The notes beneath the pieces are model-generated. The model ran no database searches, was not told the origin of the DNA, and saw only the letters and a program-made list of their open reading frames with translations. This document shows positions 28,472-37,513 of a stretch of DNA of 64,000 nucleotides, piece after piece. Both the position numbers and the translations under genes were made by a program. The first letter of the stretch is position 1; the number at the start of each line of letters is the position of its first letter. The DNA comes from Salipiger abyssi (GTDB lineage: Bacteria; Pseudomonadota; Alphaproteobacteria; Rhodobacterales; Rhodobacteraceae). The DNA is taken from positions 4,182,391 to 4,246,390 of the forward strand of contig NZ_CP015093.1 in NCBI RefSeq assembly GCF_001975705.1, written 5' to 3'.

Positions 28472-29041
28472 TCAGGCGGGATGGAACCCGACCTCGCCGC
28501 CCGGCTCTGCCGCCACGCTCATCACGCGGAAGGCATAGTCTGCGACCGAGCGGAACACGAAGACCTGCGCCTCCTCCGGCCCGCGCAGCCAGTAGCCGGC
28601 GGCGACCTGCGCCAGCCGCGAGCGCCGCACGTCGCCGGGCGCAAAGGCCCCGGGCGCCATGTCGGCGGGGGTAATCTTCGACAGCACGTCTCGCAGATGC
28701 GGGCCGCGCAGGCGGAAATGCGCCCGCATGTCAGAGACATCGGCGGCAAGCAGGATCCAGTTCGGAAAGGTCTCCTCCAGCCGCGCCAGCATACCGGGCA
28801 CCTCGTCATAGGGCAGCAGGAGCAAGAGCTCGTCCGGCGACATCCAGAGCAGCGCGCGCTCGCCCTCCGCCGTGGTCTTGAGCGGCTCGGGAAAGCTGAG
28901 CCCCAGCAGTCCGGTGAGCTTTGCGCGGTAATCGTCGGAAAACTCGCAGCGCAGGGCGATCTGGCCCAGCGGCGGCAGCGCCTCGATCTCGACCAGCCCG
29001 TCGCTATGGGCGCCCTGCATCGGGGCCATGACCTCAGACAT
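28472..29041 (-). CDS. soxG: Sarcosine oxidase subunit gamma
   Basis: The 189-residue gamma subunit of heterotetrameric sarcosine oxidase, which oxidises sarcosine to glycine, passing the one-carbon unit to tetrahydrofolate. Family marks include ALLWMSPDELLLLLP, ADVSDMRAHFRLRGPHLRDVLSKI and YWLRGPEEAQVFVFRSVADYAF. It resembles the GcvT-like fold of subunit alpha. Its start overlaps the alpha gene stop by 8 bases, so translation is coupled. It ends the sox gene group. Confidence 0.92.
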   Translation of the reverse strand: MSEVMAPMQGAHSDGLVEIEALPPLGQIALRCEFSDDYRAKLTGLLGLSFPEPLKTTAEGERALLWMSPDELLLLLPYDEVPGMLARLEETFPNWILLAADVSDMRAHFRLRGPHLRDVLSKITPADMAPGAFAPGDVRRSRLAQVAAGYWLRGPEEAQVFVFRSVADYAFRVMSVAAEPGGEVGFHPA

Positions 29042-32000
29042 TCTGTTTCTCCCCTTCCGGATCGTAGAAGACCGGGCTGACAATGCGCGCCTCGACCACC
29101 GAAGGCTTCTCGTCGGTCGGATCCTGATCTTCGGCGGTGAAGGCCAGCACCTCGCCCATGCGCTCGGGCCCATGTTTCACCAGCCCCATGGCGATGCCCT
29201 TTTCCAGCGTCGGCGACCAGTAGGTCGAGGTTACCCGGCCCTGCACATTGCGCTGGCCGTTGGCGTTGCGCCCAGGCGCGATGGCATAGGCGCCGTCGGG
29301 CAGCACCGTGCCGTCGAGCGTCTCCAGCCCGACGAGCTGCCAGCGGTCGCCGCGCGCCATGTCCTCGCGCGCCTGGGCGCGCTTGCCGAGGAAATCCTCT
29401 TTCTTCTTCGAGATCGCCCAGGAAAGGCCGAGATCCTGCGGGATCACCGTGCCGTCGCTCTCGTCGCCGATCATGATAAAGCCCTTTTCAGCGCGCATCA
29501 CATGCAGCGCCTCGGTGCCGTAGGGGGTGATGTTCCACTCCGCCCCGGCCTCGAGCAGCTTGCCCCAGAAGGCGCGGCCGCGATTGGCGGGCACGGCGAT
29601 CTCGTAGCTGAGCTCACCGGAAAAGGAGATGCGGTAGACCCGCACCGGCGTGTCGGCGAGCGTCCCGTCGGCCCATTGCATGAAGGGCAGCGTTTCCCTG
29701 CTGACATCCATGCCGCCGAGCTTTTCCAGCAGGTTGCGGGCATTGGGGCCGACCACGGCGATCTGGGCGTATTGCTCAGTGAGATTGGTCGTAAGAACCC
29801 TCCAGTCCCACCATTCGCATTGCAGCCAGTCTTCCATATGCGCATGGACGTGATCGGCGCCGCCGGAGGTGGTGTGGCAGAGCCAGCTGTCCTCGCTGAG
29901 GCGCACGACGACGCCGTCATCCATCAGAAAGCCATTTTCATTGCACATCAGCCCGTAGCGGCATTTGCCCACCGGCAGGGTCGACATCATGTTGGTATAC
30001 ATCATGTCCAGGAATCTGCCCGCGTCCGGCCCCTTGACCAGGATCTTTCCGAGCGTCGATGCATCAAGGATTCCAAGACTTTGCCGCGTGGACTTAATCT
30101 CGCGCTTGACGGCATCGTGCTTGGTCTCGCCCGGGCGCGGATAGCAATACGGGCGGCGCCAGTGGCCAACCGGCTCCCAGGCGGCATTGTGCGTTTCGTG
30201 CCAGTCATGCATCGGCGTGCGGCGCAGCGGCTGGAAGATCTCGCCGCGCGCCTCGCCAGCGATGGCGCCGAAGCTGATCGGCGTGTAAGGCGGGCGGAAG
30301 GTGGTGGTGCCGACCTGCGGAACGGGTTCACCCAACGCATCAGAAAGCACCGCCAGTCCATTGATATTGGACAGCTTACCCTGATCCGTCGCCATGCCCA
30401 GCGTGGTGTAGCGCTTGGTGTGTTCGACGCTTTCATACCCCTCGCGCGCGGCAAGCTGCACATCGGAGACCTTGACGTCGTTCTGGTAGTCGAGAAACGC
30501 CTTCATGCGCAGCCCCGCATGGGCGCCCTGCGGCATCAGCCAGACGGGCGCGAGCGGCGCCTCCGTCGTGGCCTCGGCCCGCGGCGCGGCCGCACCCGCC
30601 TTATGGCCCAGCGCCTCGGCGGCCGCGACCGCGGCTTTCTCGGCATCGGCCAGCGTGTCGGAAAGGTGGAACGCGCCGTTCGCGGCCCCGGCCACGCTCA
30701 CGAAGGGCGCGCCGTCGGCACCGGTCGGCGCGCGGGAGGCATCGGGGCGGAAGAAGGCGCCGGCCTCGTCCCAGGCAAGCTTGCCGCCGCAATGGGACCA
30801 AAGATGCACCACCGGCGACCAGCCGCCGGACATCGCCACCGCGTCGCAGGGGATCTCTTCCAGCACCGCGCCCTCGCCGGCCTGAAGGCAGGTGGCCACG
30901 CCCGTCACACGCTTGCCGCCCAGCACCTTGGCAATGCCGCGCCCGGGCTCTACCCGGATGCCCAGCGCCCTGGCCTCCGCCATCAGCGCGCCGCCGCCCA
31001 GCGGGCGTGCGTCGAGAATGGCGGGCACGTCGAGCCCGGCCTGTTTCAGCGCGATGGCGGTGCGATAGCCGTCATCGTTATTGGTCACCACCACGGTGCG
31101 GTCGCCGGCGGAAACGCCGTAATTCACCACGTAATCGCGCAGCGCCGAGGCCAGCATGACGCCCGGCACATCGTTGCCGGCAAAGCTCAGCGGGCGCTCG
31201 ATGGCGCCGGTGGCGGCGAGGATCTGCTTGCAGCGGATGCGCCAGAGCCGGTGGCGCGGCCCCCTGGCGCCAGGCTTGTGATCGGTGACGCGCTCATAAC
31301 CCAGCGCATAGCCATGATCGTAGACGCCCGCCCCCATGCAGCGCAGGCGCAGGCGCACATTGTCCATCGCCTCCAGCTCGGCCACGGTCTTGGCCACCCA
31401 GTCCCCCGGGTCCATGCCGTCGATTCTGCCGCCATCGACCGGCGCGCGACCGCCCCAATGGGCGCCCTGCTCGATCAGCAGCACCTGCGCGCCGGCGGCC
31501 CCGGCGGCCCTTGCCGCCTGCAAGCCGGCGACGCCGCCGCCGACGATCAGCAGATCCACATGGGCGTGGAAATGCTCGTAGCGGTCGGCGTCGCGCACCT
31601 CCGGATGCGGCGCCTTGCCGAGACCCGCCGATTGCCGGATCACCGGCTCGTAGAGATGTTTCCAGAAGGCGCGCGGCCAGAGGAAGGTCTTGTAATAGAA
31701 CCCCGCCGGCAGGAAACGCGCCAGGGTCGCGTTCACCTCGCCGACATCGAATTCCAGGCTCGGCCAGTGGTTCTGGCTGTCGGCGACCAGCCCGTCGAAG
31801 AGCTCGGTCGTGGTGGCGCGCTGATCGGGTTCGAACCGCGCGCCCTGCCCGAGCCCCACCAGCGCGTTGGGCTCTTCGGCGCCGGAAGCCACCAGCCCGC
31901 GCGGACGGTGATATTTGAAGCTGCGGCCCAGCAGCATCTGGTCGTTGGCCAGCAGCGCCGAGGCCAGCGTATCGCCCGCAAAGCCGGTGAAGCGCTTGCC

Positions 32001-32069
32001 GTTGAAGGTGAAGCCGATCTGTTTCGACCGGTCGGTGAAGCGGCCGCCCTTGGCCAGTCGCGTGCTCAT
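29034..32069 (-). CDS. soxA: Sarcosine oxidase subunit alpha
   Basis: A 1011-residue subunit. Residues 1-100 form a ferredoxin-like 2Fe-2S-type N-domain (FTFNGKRFTGFAGDTLASALLAND) that lacks cluster cysteines. A pyridine-nucleotide disulfide oxidoreductase domain follows, with DLLIVGGGVAGLQAARAA near residue 172. From about residue 610 there is a folate-binding GcvT-like domain (RVYRISFSGELSYEIAVPA, KGFIMIGDESDG). The ATG at 32069 (MSTRLAKGGRFTDR) is the family start. It lies between the delta and gamma genes on the same strand. Confidence 0.95.
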   Translation of the reverse strand: MSTRLAKGGRFTDRSKQIGFTFNGKRFTGFAGDTLASALLANDQMLLGRSFKYHRPRGLVASGAEEPNALVGLGQGARFEPDQRATTTELFDGLVADSQNHWPSLEFDVGEVNATLARFLPAGFYYKTFLWPRAFWKHLYEPVIRQSAGLGKAPHPEVRDADRYEHFHAHVDLLIVGGGVAGLQAARAAGAAGAQVLLIEQGAHWGGRAPVDGGRIDGMDPGDWVAKTVAELEAMDNVRLRLRCMGAGVYDHGYALGYERVTDHKPGARGPRHRLWRIRCKQILAATGAIERPLSFAGNDVPGVMLASALRDYVVNYGVSAGDRTVVVTNNDDGYRTAIALKQAGLDVPAILDARPLGGGALMAEARALGIRVEPGRGIAKVLGGKRVTGVATCLQAGEGAVLEEIPCDAVAMSGGWSPVVHLWSHCGGKLAWDEAGAFFRPDASRAPTGADGAPFVSVAGAANGAFHLSDTLADAEKAAVAAAEALGHKAGAAAPRAEATTEAPLAPVWLMPQGAHAGLRMKAFLDYQNDVKVSDVQLAAREGYESVEHTKRYTTLGMATDQGKLSNINGLAVLSDALGEPVPQVGTTTFRPPYTPISFGAIAGEARGEIFQPLRRTPMHDWHETHNAAWEPVGHWRRPYCYPRPGETKHDAVKREIKSTRQSLGILDASTLGKILVKGPDAGRFLDMMYTNMMSTLPVGKCRYGLMCNENGFLMDDGVVVRLSEDSWLCHTTSGGADHVHAHMEDWLQCEWWDWRVLTTNLTEQYAQIAVVGPNARNLLEKLGGMDVSRETLPFMQWADGTLADTPVRVYRISFSGELSYEIAVPANRGRAFWGKLLEAGAEWNITPYGTEALHVMRAEKGFIMIGDESDGTVIPQDLGLSWAISKKKEDFLGKRAQAREDMARGDRWQLVGLETLDGTVLPDGAYAIAPGRNANGQRNVQGRVTSTYWSPTLEKGIAMGLVKHGPERMGEVLAFTAEDQDPTDEKPSVVEARIVSPVFYDPEGEKQNV

Positions 32070-32136
32070 CGCTCGGACCTCGTGATGCTGGCGCCGGCGG
32101 AGCCTCCGGCGGGAGTATTTGTCGAAAGATGAAGGA

Positions 32137-32460
32137 TCATGCGCTTCGTGCCCGGTCCGGGTGACGCCGCGCGATGCGGTCGAGGATCTCCTGCGGCGGA
32201 TTGTGGGTCTGGGCGGGATAGGTGCCGTAGACCTCCATGGTGACGCTGTCGCGCGCGGCGAGGAACCACTTGCCGCAGCCATAGGCGTGGCGCCAGCGCT
32301 CCAGCACCACGCCGCGCGGGTTGTCGCGGGTGAAGAGATAGGTCTCAAAATCGGCGTCGGAGCTGCCCGGGCCTTGGCGTTTCAGATGCGCCTCGCCGCC
32401 GGGGGCAAGCTCGATCTCGGCGGCGTCGATGCCGCAGCAGGGACAATGCAGGCTCAGCAT
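32137..32460 (-). CDS. soxD: Sarcosine oxidase subunit delta
   Basis: The 107-residue zinc-binding small subunit. Ligands are read from LHCPCCGID and the conserved HAYGCGKWF. FETYLFTRDNPRGVVLERWRHAYGC is split across the middle as in other delta subunits. It is upstream of soxA. A gene-end-like motif (GGGAGTATTTGTCGAAAG) sits in the 67-base gap before soxA. In most genomes soxB precedes this gene directly; here 1.7 kb intervenes. Confidence 0.93.
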   Translation of the reverse strand: MLSLHCPCCGIDAAEIELAPGGEAHLKRQGPGSSDADFETYLFTRDNPRGVVLERWRHAYGCGKWFLAARDSVTMEVYGTYPAQTHNPPQEILDRIARRHPDRARSA

Positions 32461-32491
32461 GGGAAGGCTCCTAATCCGGATCCAAAACGCG

Positions 32492-32529
32492 AAAACCCGA
32501 CCGCCGCGCTATGCCGCGCGGGGCCGGGT
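32492..32529 (-). terminator. Hairpin terminator after the poly-Thr membrane protein gene
   Basis: Left arm 32495-32509 pairs with 32516-32529 with one mismatch and one bulge. On the minus strand it is followed by TTTTCGCGTTTT. It separates the preceding gene from soxD. Confidence 0.6.
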
Positions 32530-32562
32530 CCGATGAGGGAAAATGTTTTCGGGAGGTCGGCG

Positions 32563-32856
32563 TTACTGACCGTCGGTCGCCTCTTCGGCAGCGCCTTCGA
32601 TGGCATTGGCCGCGCCTTGCAGCGCGTTGCCGGCATCGTCGACCGCGTCGCCCGCGCCTTCGATGGTGACGGTGACATCATCGCCGGAGTCGCCCGAGAC
32701 GCTCTCGGCGCCGCCGAACACGACAAAGCCGATGACCGCCACCACGACGACGAGAATGCCGACGATGAAGGCCAGCCCGGTATTGCCGCCGGAGCCTGTC
32801 GTGGTTGTGGTTGTGGTGGTATTGTTGCGAGGGGGCGTATCGGCGTGATCGGACAT
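32563..32856 (-). CDS. Small membrane protein with poly-threonine tract
   Basis: A 97-residue protein of unknown function. MSDHADTPPRNN is followed by eight Thr, then one membrane segment (LAFIVGILVVVVAVIGFVVF, about residues 28-48) and an acidic, Ala/Gly-rich tail with heptad-like spacing (GDAVDDAGNALQGAANAIEG). It is probably a single-pass inner-membrane protein with the tail outside. The Thr tract is encoded by a repetitive ACC/ACA run prone to slippage. It lies inside the region that splits the sox genes and is followed by its own terminator. Confidence 0.65.
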   Translation of the reverse strand: MSDHADTPPRNNTTTTTTTTGSGGNTGLAFIVGILVVVVAVIGFVVFGGAESVSGDSGDDVTVTIEGAGDAVDDAGNALQGAANAIEGAAEEATDGQ

Positions 32857-33080
32857 CTGAGCGTTCCTGTGCAGTTTCGGACTGCATTGAGAACGCGCGT
32901 CACTTGTGCCCCGTTCCATCCCCGTTTCGCCCCATTGGCGGCATTCCGCCGGGCAAGGCGCGCAAAATCCGGGCATTTGCGGATTTTTCCGGGCTTTTCC
33001 ACTCTCCCTTGAGCTGCATTAACATCCGCGTCGGCGTTGCCGCTTACGCTAACAGAGAGGCAACAAGAAAGGGCAGAGAG

Positions 33081-33497
33081 ATGGGCAGATTGATGACCCT
33101 GACGCTGACGAGTCATCGCGGGCGGCAGTATCCGGTGGAGCTGTTTTCGCGCGATACCGTCTTTACCGATACCGGCGCGGTTTACCTGTTCCTGCGCGCG
33201 CCCGAGGGGCGCTCGGTGCAGGCGCAGGTGCTCTATGTGGGCGAGACCGGCGCCATGGGCCGCCAGATGATCGAGGACCGCCGCCCGGGCGGCCCGTGGG
33301 AGCGCGCCGAGGCCCTCGGCTTCGACACCATCGGCGGGCTGGCGCTGGCGCGTCCCGAGGACCGGGCGATGATCGCGCAGGACTTCATCCATAGCTGGCA
33401 CCCGCCCTGCAATGACGGTCACGGCGCGCTGGCCGGCCTCGTGGGGCTGGTGGCGCCGGCGCCGTTCCAGATGAAACGGGCGATCGGCGGGAAGTAG
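33081..33497 (+). CDS. Hypothetical protein with GIY-YIG-like features
   Basis: A 138-residue cytoplasmic protein. VYLFLRAP at about residues 38-45 and LYVGETGAMGRQMIED at about 54-69 are spaced like the GIY and YIG strands plus the following Arg of GIY-YIG nucleases, and ends IAQDFIHSWHPPCND like the Glu/Asn tail of that fold. A glycine replaces part of the first motif (AVY for GIY), so catalytic ability is doubtful. Start ATG at 33081 follows a purine-rich run. It is the only plus-strand gene inside the split sox region. Family assignment is tentative. Confidence 0.5.
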   Translation: MGRLMTLTLTSHRGRQYPVELFSRDTVFTDTGAVYLFLRAPEGRSVQAQVLYVGETGAMGRQMIEDRRPGGPWERAEALGFDTIGGLALARPEDRAMIAQDFIHSWHPPCNDGHGALAGLVGLVAPAPFQMKRAIGGK

Positions 33498-33607
33498 CGG
33501 ATCCCCGCTGGCGCTATGCCGGTCGATGCACTGTCGGATCGCACCATTCTCCGTCCTGGCGCCGGAGATATTCTGATCGTTGTGGAGGTGGAACAGCGGC
33601 GTGCCCC

Positions 33608-34144
33608 TTAGCATGCCCGGACCTTTCCGAGTATCAAATCACCGTATCCGGTCATCAAAGTTCCGATCAGAACGGAGAGCAATTCCACACCCTTCCGAAA
33701 TTTGAGAAAATGAGAAACCGAGCTTTTATAGAGTTCGTCCTCTCCATCAAAACGGCATTCCTTTGGGAGCTCTCTAAAGAGCCTGTGGATCGCTTTGAAA
33801 TGCACGATACGGTCAGTATCTTTTATTTCCCAAAAAACGATCAGCAATGACAAAACGATCCACACAACACCGAAACGTTGCAGAGATGCCCAGTCACTAC
33901 AGGACTGACTCAGAACGTAAGTGACGCCCAAAAGGGCTATGACAGCAACAACGGGCATCAACGCCAAAAGCGCGCCTTCCGCACGCGCGAAGAGTCTGTG
34001 CAACGCCTGCAACTGTTCTTTCTGACGAGACGCAGCGTCACCATCGCGCTTTTCCATTGCGGCGAGGTGCCACTTGACCAGCGGCGCGAGAGCCTTGGCT
34101 ACAAGCAAATCAAGTAGATCTTCACCGAAATAGAATATCCTCAA
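33608..34144 (-). CDS. Membrane protein of unknown function coupled to soxB
   Basis: A 178-residue protein not recognised. Two adjacent membrane segments occupy about residues 58-80 (ALLALMPVVAVIALLGVTYV) and 91-108 (FGVVWIVLSLLIVFW), flanked by charged cytoplasmic parts (KEQLQALHRLFARAEG; ECRFDGEDELYKSS). The most likely start is the TTG at 34144, whose last two bases overlap the soxB stop (TTGA). It is clearly richer in A/T than its neighbours, suggesting recent acquisition. Function unknown. Confidence 0.55.
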   Translation of the reverse strand: MRIFYFGEDLLDLLVAKALAPLVKWHLAAMEKRDGDAASRQKEQLQALHRLFARAEGALLALMPVVAVIALLGVTYVLSQSCSDWASLQRFGVVWIVLSLLIVFWEIKDTDRIVHFKAIHRLFRELPKECRFDGEDELYKSSVSHFLKFRKGVELLSVLIGTLMTGYGDLILGKVRAC

Positions 34145-35385
34145 TGCGCCACCCCCGCCGCGACGCTTTCGTCGATGAACCGCCCCTCGCGGAAGCGGTC
34201 GAGCCCGAACGCCTCGGTAAGCGGCGAATGCCCCTTCGCCATCAGCTCGGCAAAACCCCAGCCCGAGCCCGGGATCGCCTTGAACCCGCCGGTGCCCCAG
34301 CCGCAATTGATGAAACAGCCCTCGAGCGGCGTTTTCGACAGGATCGGCGAGCGGTCGCCCGTCACGTCGACGATGCCGCCCCATTGCCGCAGCATCTTCA
34401 GCCGCGAGATCATCGGGAAGGTCTCGACCAGCGCGCGCACGGTCTCTTCGATATGCTGGAAGCTGCCGCGCTGGGTGTAGTTCACATAGCCGTCGGTGCC
34501 GCCGCCGATCACCATCTCGCCCTTGTCGGACTGGCTCATATAGCCATGCACGGTGTTGGCCATGACGACCACGTCCATGCAGGGCTTGATCGGCTCCGAG
34601 ACCAGCGCCTGCAAGGCCACCGATTCCAGCGGCAGGCGGAAGCCGGCCATCTCGGCCAGCACCCCGGAATGGCCCGCGACCACGATGCCCAGCTTGTCGC
34701 AGGCGATATCTCCCTGCGTGGTGGAGACGCCGGTCACGCGGTCCCCGTCGCGCTGCACGGCGGTGACCTCGCAATTCTGGATAATGTCCATGCCCATGTC
34801 GGAACAGGCACGCGCATAGCCCCAGGCCACCGCATCGTGCCGGGCGGTGCCGCCGCGGGCCTGCCAGAGCGCGCCCAGCACCGGGTAGCGCGGGCCGTCG
34901 ATATTCATGATCGGGCAGAGCCGCTTGACCTCGCGCGGCGAGATCATCTCGGTGTCGATGCCCTGCATGCGGTTGGCATGCACCGTGCGCTGATAGCCGC
35001 GCAGCTCATGCTCGGTCTGGGCCAGCATCATCACGCCGCGCGGGCTGAACATGACGTTGTAGTTCAGATCCTGACTCAGCGTCTCGTAGAGCGAGCGCGC
35101 CTTTTCATAGAGCGCCGCAGACGGGTCCTGAAGGTAGTTCGAGCGGATGATCGTGGTGTTGCGCCCGGTATTGCCGCCGCCGAGCCAGCCCTTCTCGATG
35201 ATCGCGACATTGGTGATGCCGAAATTCTTGCCGAGGTAATAGGCGGTGGCGAGCCCGTGCCCGCCGGCCCCCACGATCACCACGTCATAGCGCGGTTTCG
35301 GCTGCGGACGGCGCCAGGCGCGGCCCCATCCGGTGTGATAGCGTGCGGCCTCGCGGGCGATGGCAAAGACGGAGTAACGTTTCAT
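34141..35385 (-). CDS. soxB: Sarcosine oxidase subunit beta
   Basis: A 414-residue flavoprotein, the sarcosine-oxidising subunit. The FAD-binding YDVVIVGAGGHGLATAYYL starts near residue 33; NTGRNTTIIRSNY and the late INCGWGTGGFKAIPGSGW are conserved in this family. It also shows the RHDAVAWGYARA stretch of the DAO fold. It is the first gene of the sox set on the minus strand but is separated from soxD by 1.7 kb carrying three unrelated genes. Identity is secure. Confidence 0.95.
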   Translation of the reverse strand: MKRYSVFAIAREAARYHTGWGRAWRRPQPKPRYDVVIVGAGGHGLATAYYLGKNFGITNVAIIEKGWLGGGNTGRNTTIIRSNYLQDPSAALYEKARSLYETLSQDLNYNVMFSPRGVMMLAQTEHELRGYQRTVHANRMQGIDTEMISPREVKRLCPIMNIDGPRYPVLGALWQARGGTARHDAVAWGYARACSDMGMDIIQNCEVTAVQRDGDRVTGVSTTQGDIACDKLGIVVAGHSGVLAEMAGFRLPLESVALQALVSEPIKPCMDVVVMANTVHGYMSQSDKGEMVIGGGTDGYVNYTQRGSFQHIEETVRALVETFPMISRLKMLRQWGGIVDVTGDRSPILSKTPLEGCFINCGWGTGGFKAIPGSGWGFAELMAKGHSPLTEAFGLDRFREGRFIDESVAAGVAH

Positions 35386-35564
35386 CGGGCCTCGAATCCG
35401 GGACAGGCGCGTCCCCTACCACCAGAACTCAACATCAGCCGGGCGTGAACCGCAACCACCCTGTCCCCCGGCGGCGCGCAGGGCCATTTGGCCGCGCCTC
35501 TGAGGGCTTTTTTCCGCCGCTTTGCATCTATACATGGATCCGGAGGACGTGGACGGGAGTGAGC

Positions 35565-36809
35565 ATGACCCTTTTCTGGATCGTTGCAGGCGCGGGCGCG
35601 CTGATCGTGGCGGCGCTGCTGGCGCTGGCGCTGCTGCGCGGGCAGCGCGAGACCGGCCCGGCGGAGGCCTATGACCTCCAGATCTATCGCGACCAGCTCA
35701 AGGAGATCGAGCGCGACGCGGCACGCGGGGTGATCGGCAGCGAAGAGGCCGAGCGGCTCAAGACCGAGGTGTCACGCCGCATCCTCGCCGCCGATGCCAA
35801 GATCCACGATACCGAGGGCGAGAGCGCGCGCGGGCGCGGCCCGGCCACGGCCATGGCGGTGCTGATCGCACTGGCGCTGCTCGGCGGCGGCTTCGGGCTT
35901 TATGCCACGCTGGGCGCGCCGGGCTATGGCGATCTGGGGTTGCAGGACCGCATCGCCTCTGCCCGTGAGCTGCGCGCCAACCGTCCCAGCCAGGAGGAGG
36001 TCGAGGCGCAGCTTCCCGCCACCCCGCAGGTCGAGGCGCCCGAGGATTACATGACGCTGGTCGAGCGCCTGCGCGGCGCCGTCCAGGAACGGCCCGACGA
36101 CATTCAGGGCCACATGCTGCTTGCCCGCTCCGAGGCGGCGCTGGGGAACTACCCGGCGGCCTATGCGGCGCAGCGCCGGCTGATCGAGCTCAAGGGCGAG
36201 AGCGCCACCGCCAAGGATTACGCCGATCTCGCCGACATGCTGGTGCTGGCCGCCGGCGGCTATGTCTCGCCCGAGGCCGAGCGGGTGCTCGATGAGATCA
36301 TGGCGCGCGATCCGGCGAACGGCGTGGCCCGCTATTACGGCGGGCTGATGATGGCGCAGACCGGGCGGCCCGATTCCGCCTTCCGCATCTGGGACCAGCT
36401 GCTGCGCAACAGCGCGCCCGACGATCCCTGGGTGCCGCCGATCCGCGAGCAGATCGGCGAGCTCGCCATGGCCGCCGGCAAGAACGACTACCAGCTTCCC
36501 GCCGGCGCCGCACCGCGCGGCCCCGGGCTCGCCGGCCCCAGCGCCGCCGATGTGGAGGCCACCGCCGACCTGAGCGACGCCGAACGTCAGGACATGATCC
36601 AGGGCATGGTCGACCGGCTGGGCGAGCGGCTGGCCACCGAGGGCGGCTCGCCGCAGGAATGGGCGCAGCTACTGGGCGCGCTCGGCGTGCTGGGCGAAAC
36701 CGAGCGCGCCGGTGCGATCTGGGCCGAGGCGCAGACCGTCTTTGCCGGGCGGCCCGAGATGCTGGACATCGTGCGCGCCGGCGCACGTCAGGCGGGGGTG
36801 GTGGAATGA
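35565..36809 (+). CDS. ccmI: c-type cytochrome biogenesis protein CcmI
   Basis: A 414-residue protein of cytochrome c maturation that presents apocytochrome to the haem ligation complex. Two membrane segments (about residues 2-24 and 86-106) bracket a cytoplasmic coiled loop ([29 protein letters not shown]). The periplasmic C-terminal domain holds TPR-like repeats ([11 protein letters not shown]..., [21 protein letters not shown]). The start ATG at 35565 is the family form. Its stop overlaps the ruvX start (ATGA). Other ccm genes are not in the window. Confidence 0.92.
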   Translation: MTLFWIVAGAGALIVAALLALALLRGQRETGPAEAYDLQIYRDQLKEIERDAARGVIGSEEAERLKTEVSRRILAADAKIHDTEGESARGRGPATAMAVLIALALLGGGFGLYATLGAPGYGDLGLQDRIASARELRANRPSQEEVEAQLPATPQVEAPEDYMTLVERLRGAVQERPDDIQGHMLLARSEAALGNYPAAYAAQRRLIELKGESATAKDYADLADMLVLAAGGYVSPEAERVLDEIMARDPANGVARYYGGLMMAQTGRPDSAFRIWDQLLRNSAPDDPWVPPIREQIGELAMAAGKNDYQLPAGAAPRGPGLAGPSAADVEATADLSDAERQDMIQGMVDRLGERLATEGGSPQEWAQLLGALGVLGETERAGAIWAEAQTVFAGRPEMLDIVRAGARQAGVVE

Positions 36810-37276
36810 TCCTCGACGAGATCGAAGACTTTGCCGCTGCCCTGCCCCCGATGCGCGCCATCGCCGGGCTCGACCTCGGCACCAAGACCATCGGCGTGGC
36901 GCTGTCGGACCGGTTGCTGACCGTGGCCACGCCGCTGGAAACGATCAAGCGCAAGAAATTCACCGAGGATGCGCAGCGCCTGCAAGCGATCCTCTCCGCG
37001 CGCGAGATCGGCGGCATCGTGCTCGGCCTGCCGCGCAATATGGACGGCTCCGAAGGCCCGCGCTGCCAGTCGACCCGCGCCTTCGCGCGCAATTTCGCGC
37101 AGCTCTGGGACGGGCCGCTGACCTTCTGGGACGAACGCCTCTCCACCGTCGCCGCCGAGCGCGCGCTGCTGGAGGCCGACACCTCGCGCAAGAAGCGCGC
37201 CGAGCTGATCGACCATGTGGCGGCCTCCTACATCCTTCAGGGCGCGCTCGACCGGCTGCGCCATCTGCGGGGGTAA
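36806..37276 (+). CDS. ruvX: Putative pre-16S rRNA nuclease / Holliday junction resolvase-like YqgF
   Basis: A 156-residue RNase H-fold nuclease. The first catalytic Asp is in [17 protein letters not shown], followed by [15 protein letters not shown], the Glu in [12 protein letters not shown] and the Asp in [11 protein letters not shown]. In E. coli this protein matures the 5' end of 16S rRNA. Its start overlaps the ccmI stop by four bases. A DUF1289 gene follows three bases after its stop. Confidence 0.92.
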   Translation: MILDEIEDFAAALPPMRAIAGLDLGTKTIGVALSDRLLTVATPLETIKRKKFTEDAQRLQAILSAREIGGIVLGLPRNMDGSEGPRCQSTRAFARNFAQLWDGPLTFWDERLSTVAAERALLEADTSRKKRAELIDHVAASYILQGALDRLRHLRG

Positions 37277-37279
37277 GCC

Positions 37280-37510
37280 ATGAGCGACGAGGTCTGGAAA
37301 CGCGACGAGATCGAGAGCCCCTGCATCAAGATCTGCGTCATTCATCCGGAGGCGCGGCTCTGCACCGGCTGCCTGCGCAGCATCGACGAGATCGCCGCCT
37401 GGTCGAAGATGACCCAGGCGGAGCGCCGTGCGGTGATGGCAGAGCTGCCGGGCCGCAAGAGCCAGCTCATCCGCCGCCGCGGCGGGCGCGCGGGCCGGCG
37501 CGACCGGTAA
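37280..37510 (+). CDS. DUF1289 small cysteine protein
   Basis: A 76-residue protein. The conserved ESPCIKICVIHPEARLC and TGCLRSIDEIAAW stretches carry four cysteines that may bind a metal or Fe-S cluster. A basic tail follows (RRRGGRAGRRDR). DUF1289 members have no firm function. It is the last gene of the ccmI-ruvX group and converges on dusA with only three bases between stops. Confidence 0.88.
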   Translation: MSDEVWKRDEIESPCIKICVIHPEARLCTGCLRSIDEIAAWSKMTQAERRAVMAELPGRKSQLIRRRGGRAGRRDR

Positions 37511-37513
37511 GGC

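Noticed and set aside
29028..32132. Open frame of 1034 codons opposite soxA
   Set aside because: Antisense shadow; the minus strand encodes a full sarcosine oxidase alpha subunit.
32810..32830. Simple repeat GTTGTGGTTGTGG as a regulatory microsatellite
   Set aside because: It is the coding run for the threonine tract of the small membrane protein; phase variation is possible but not shown.
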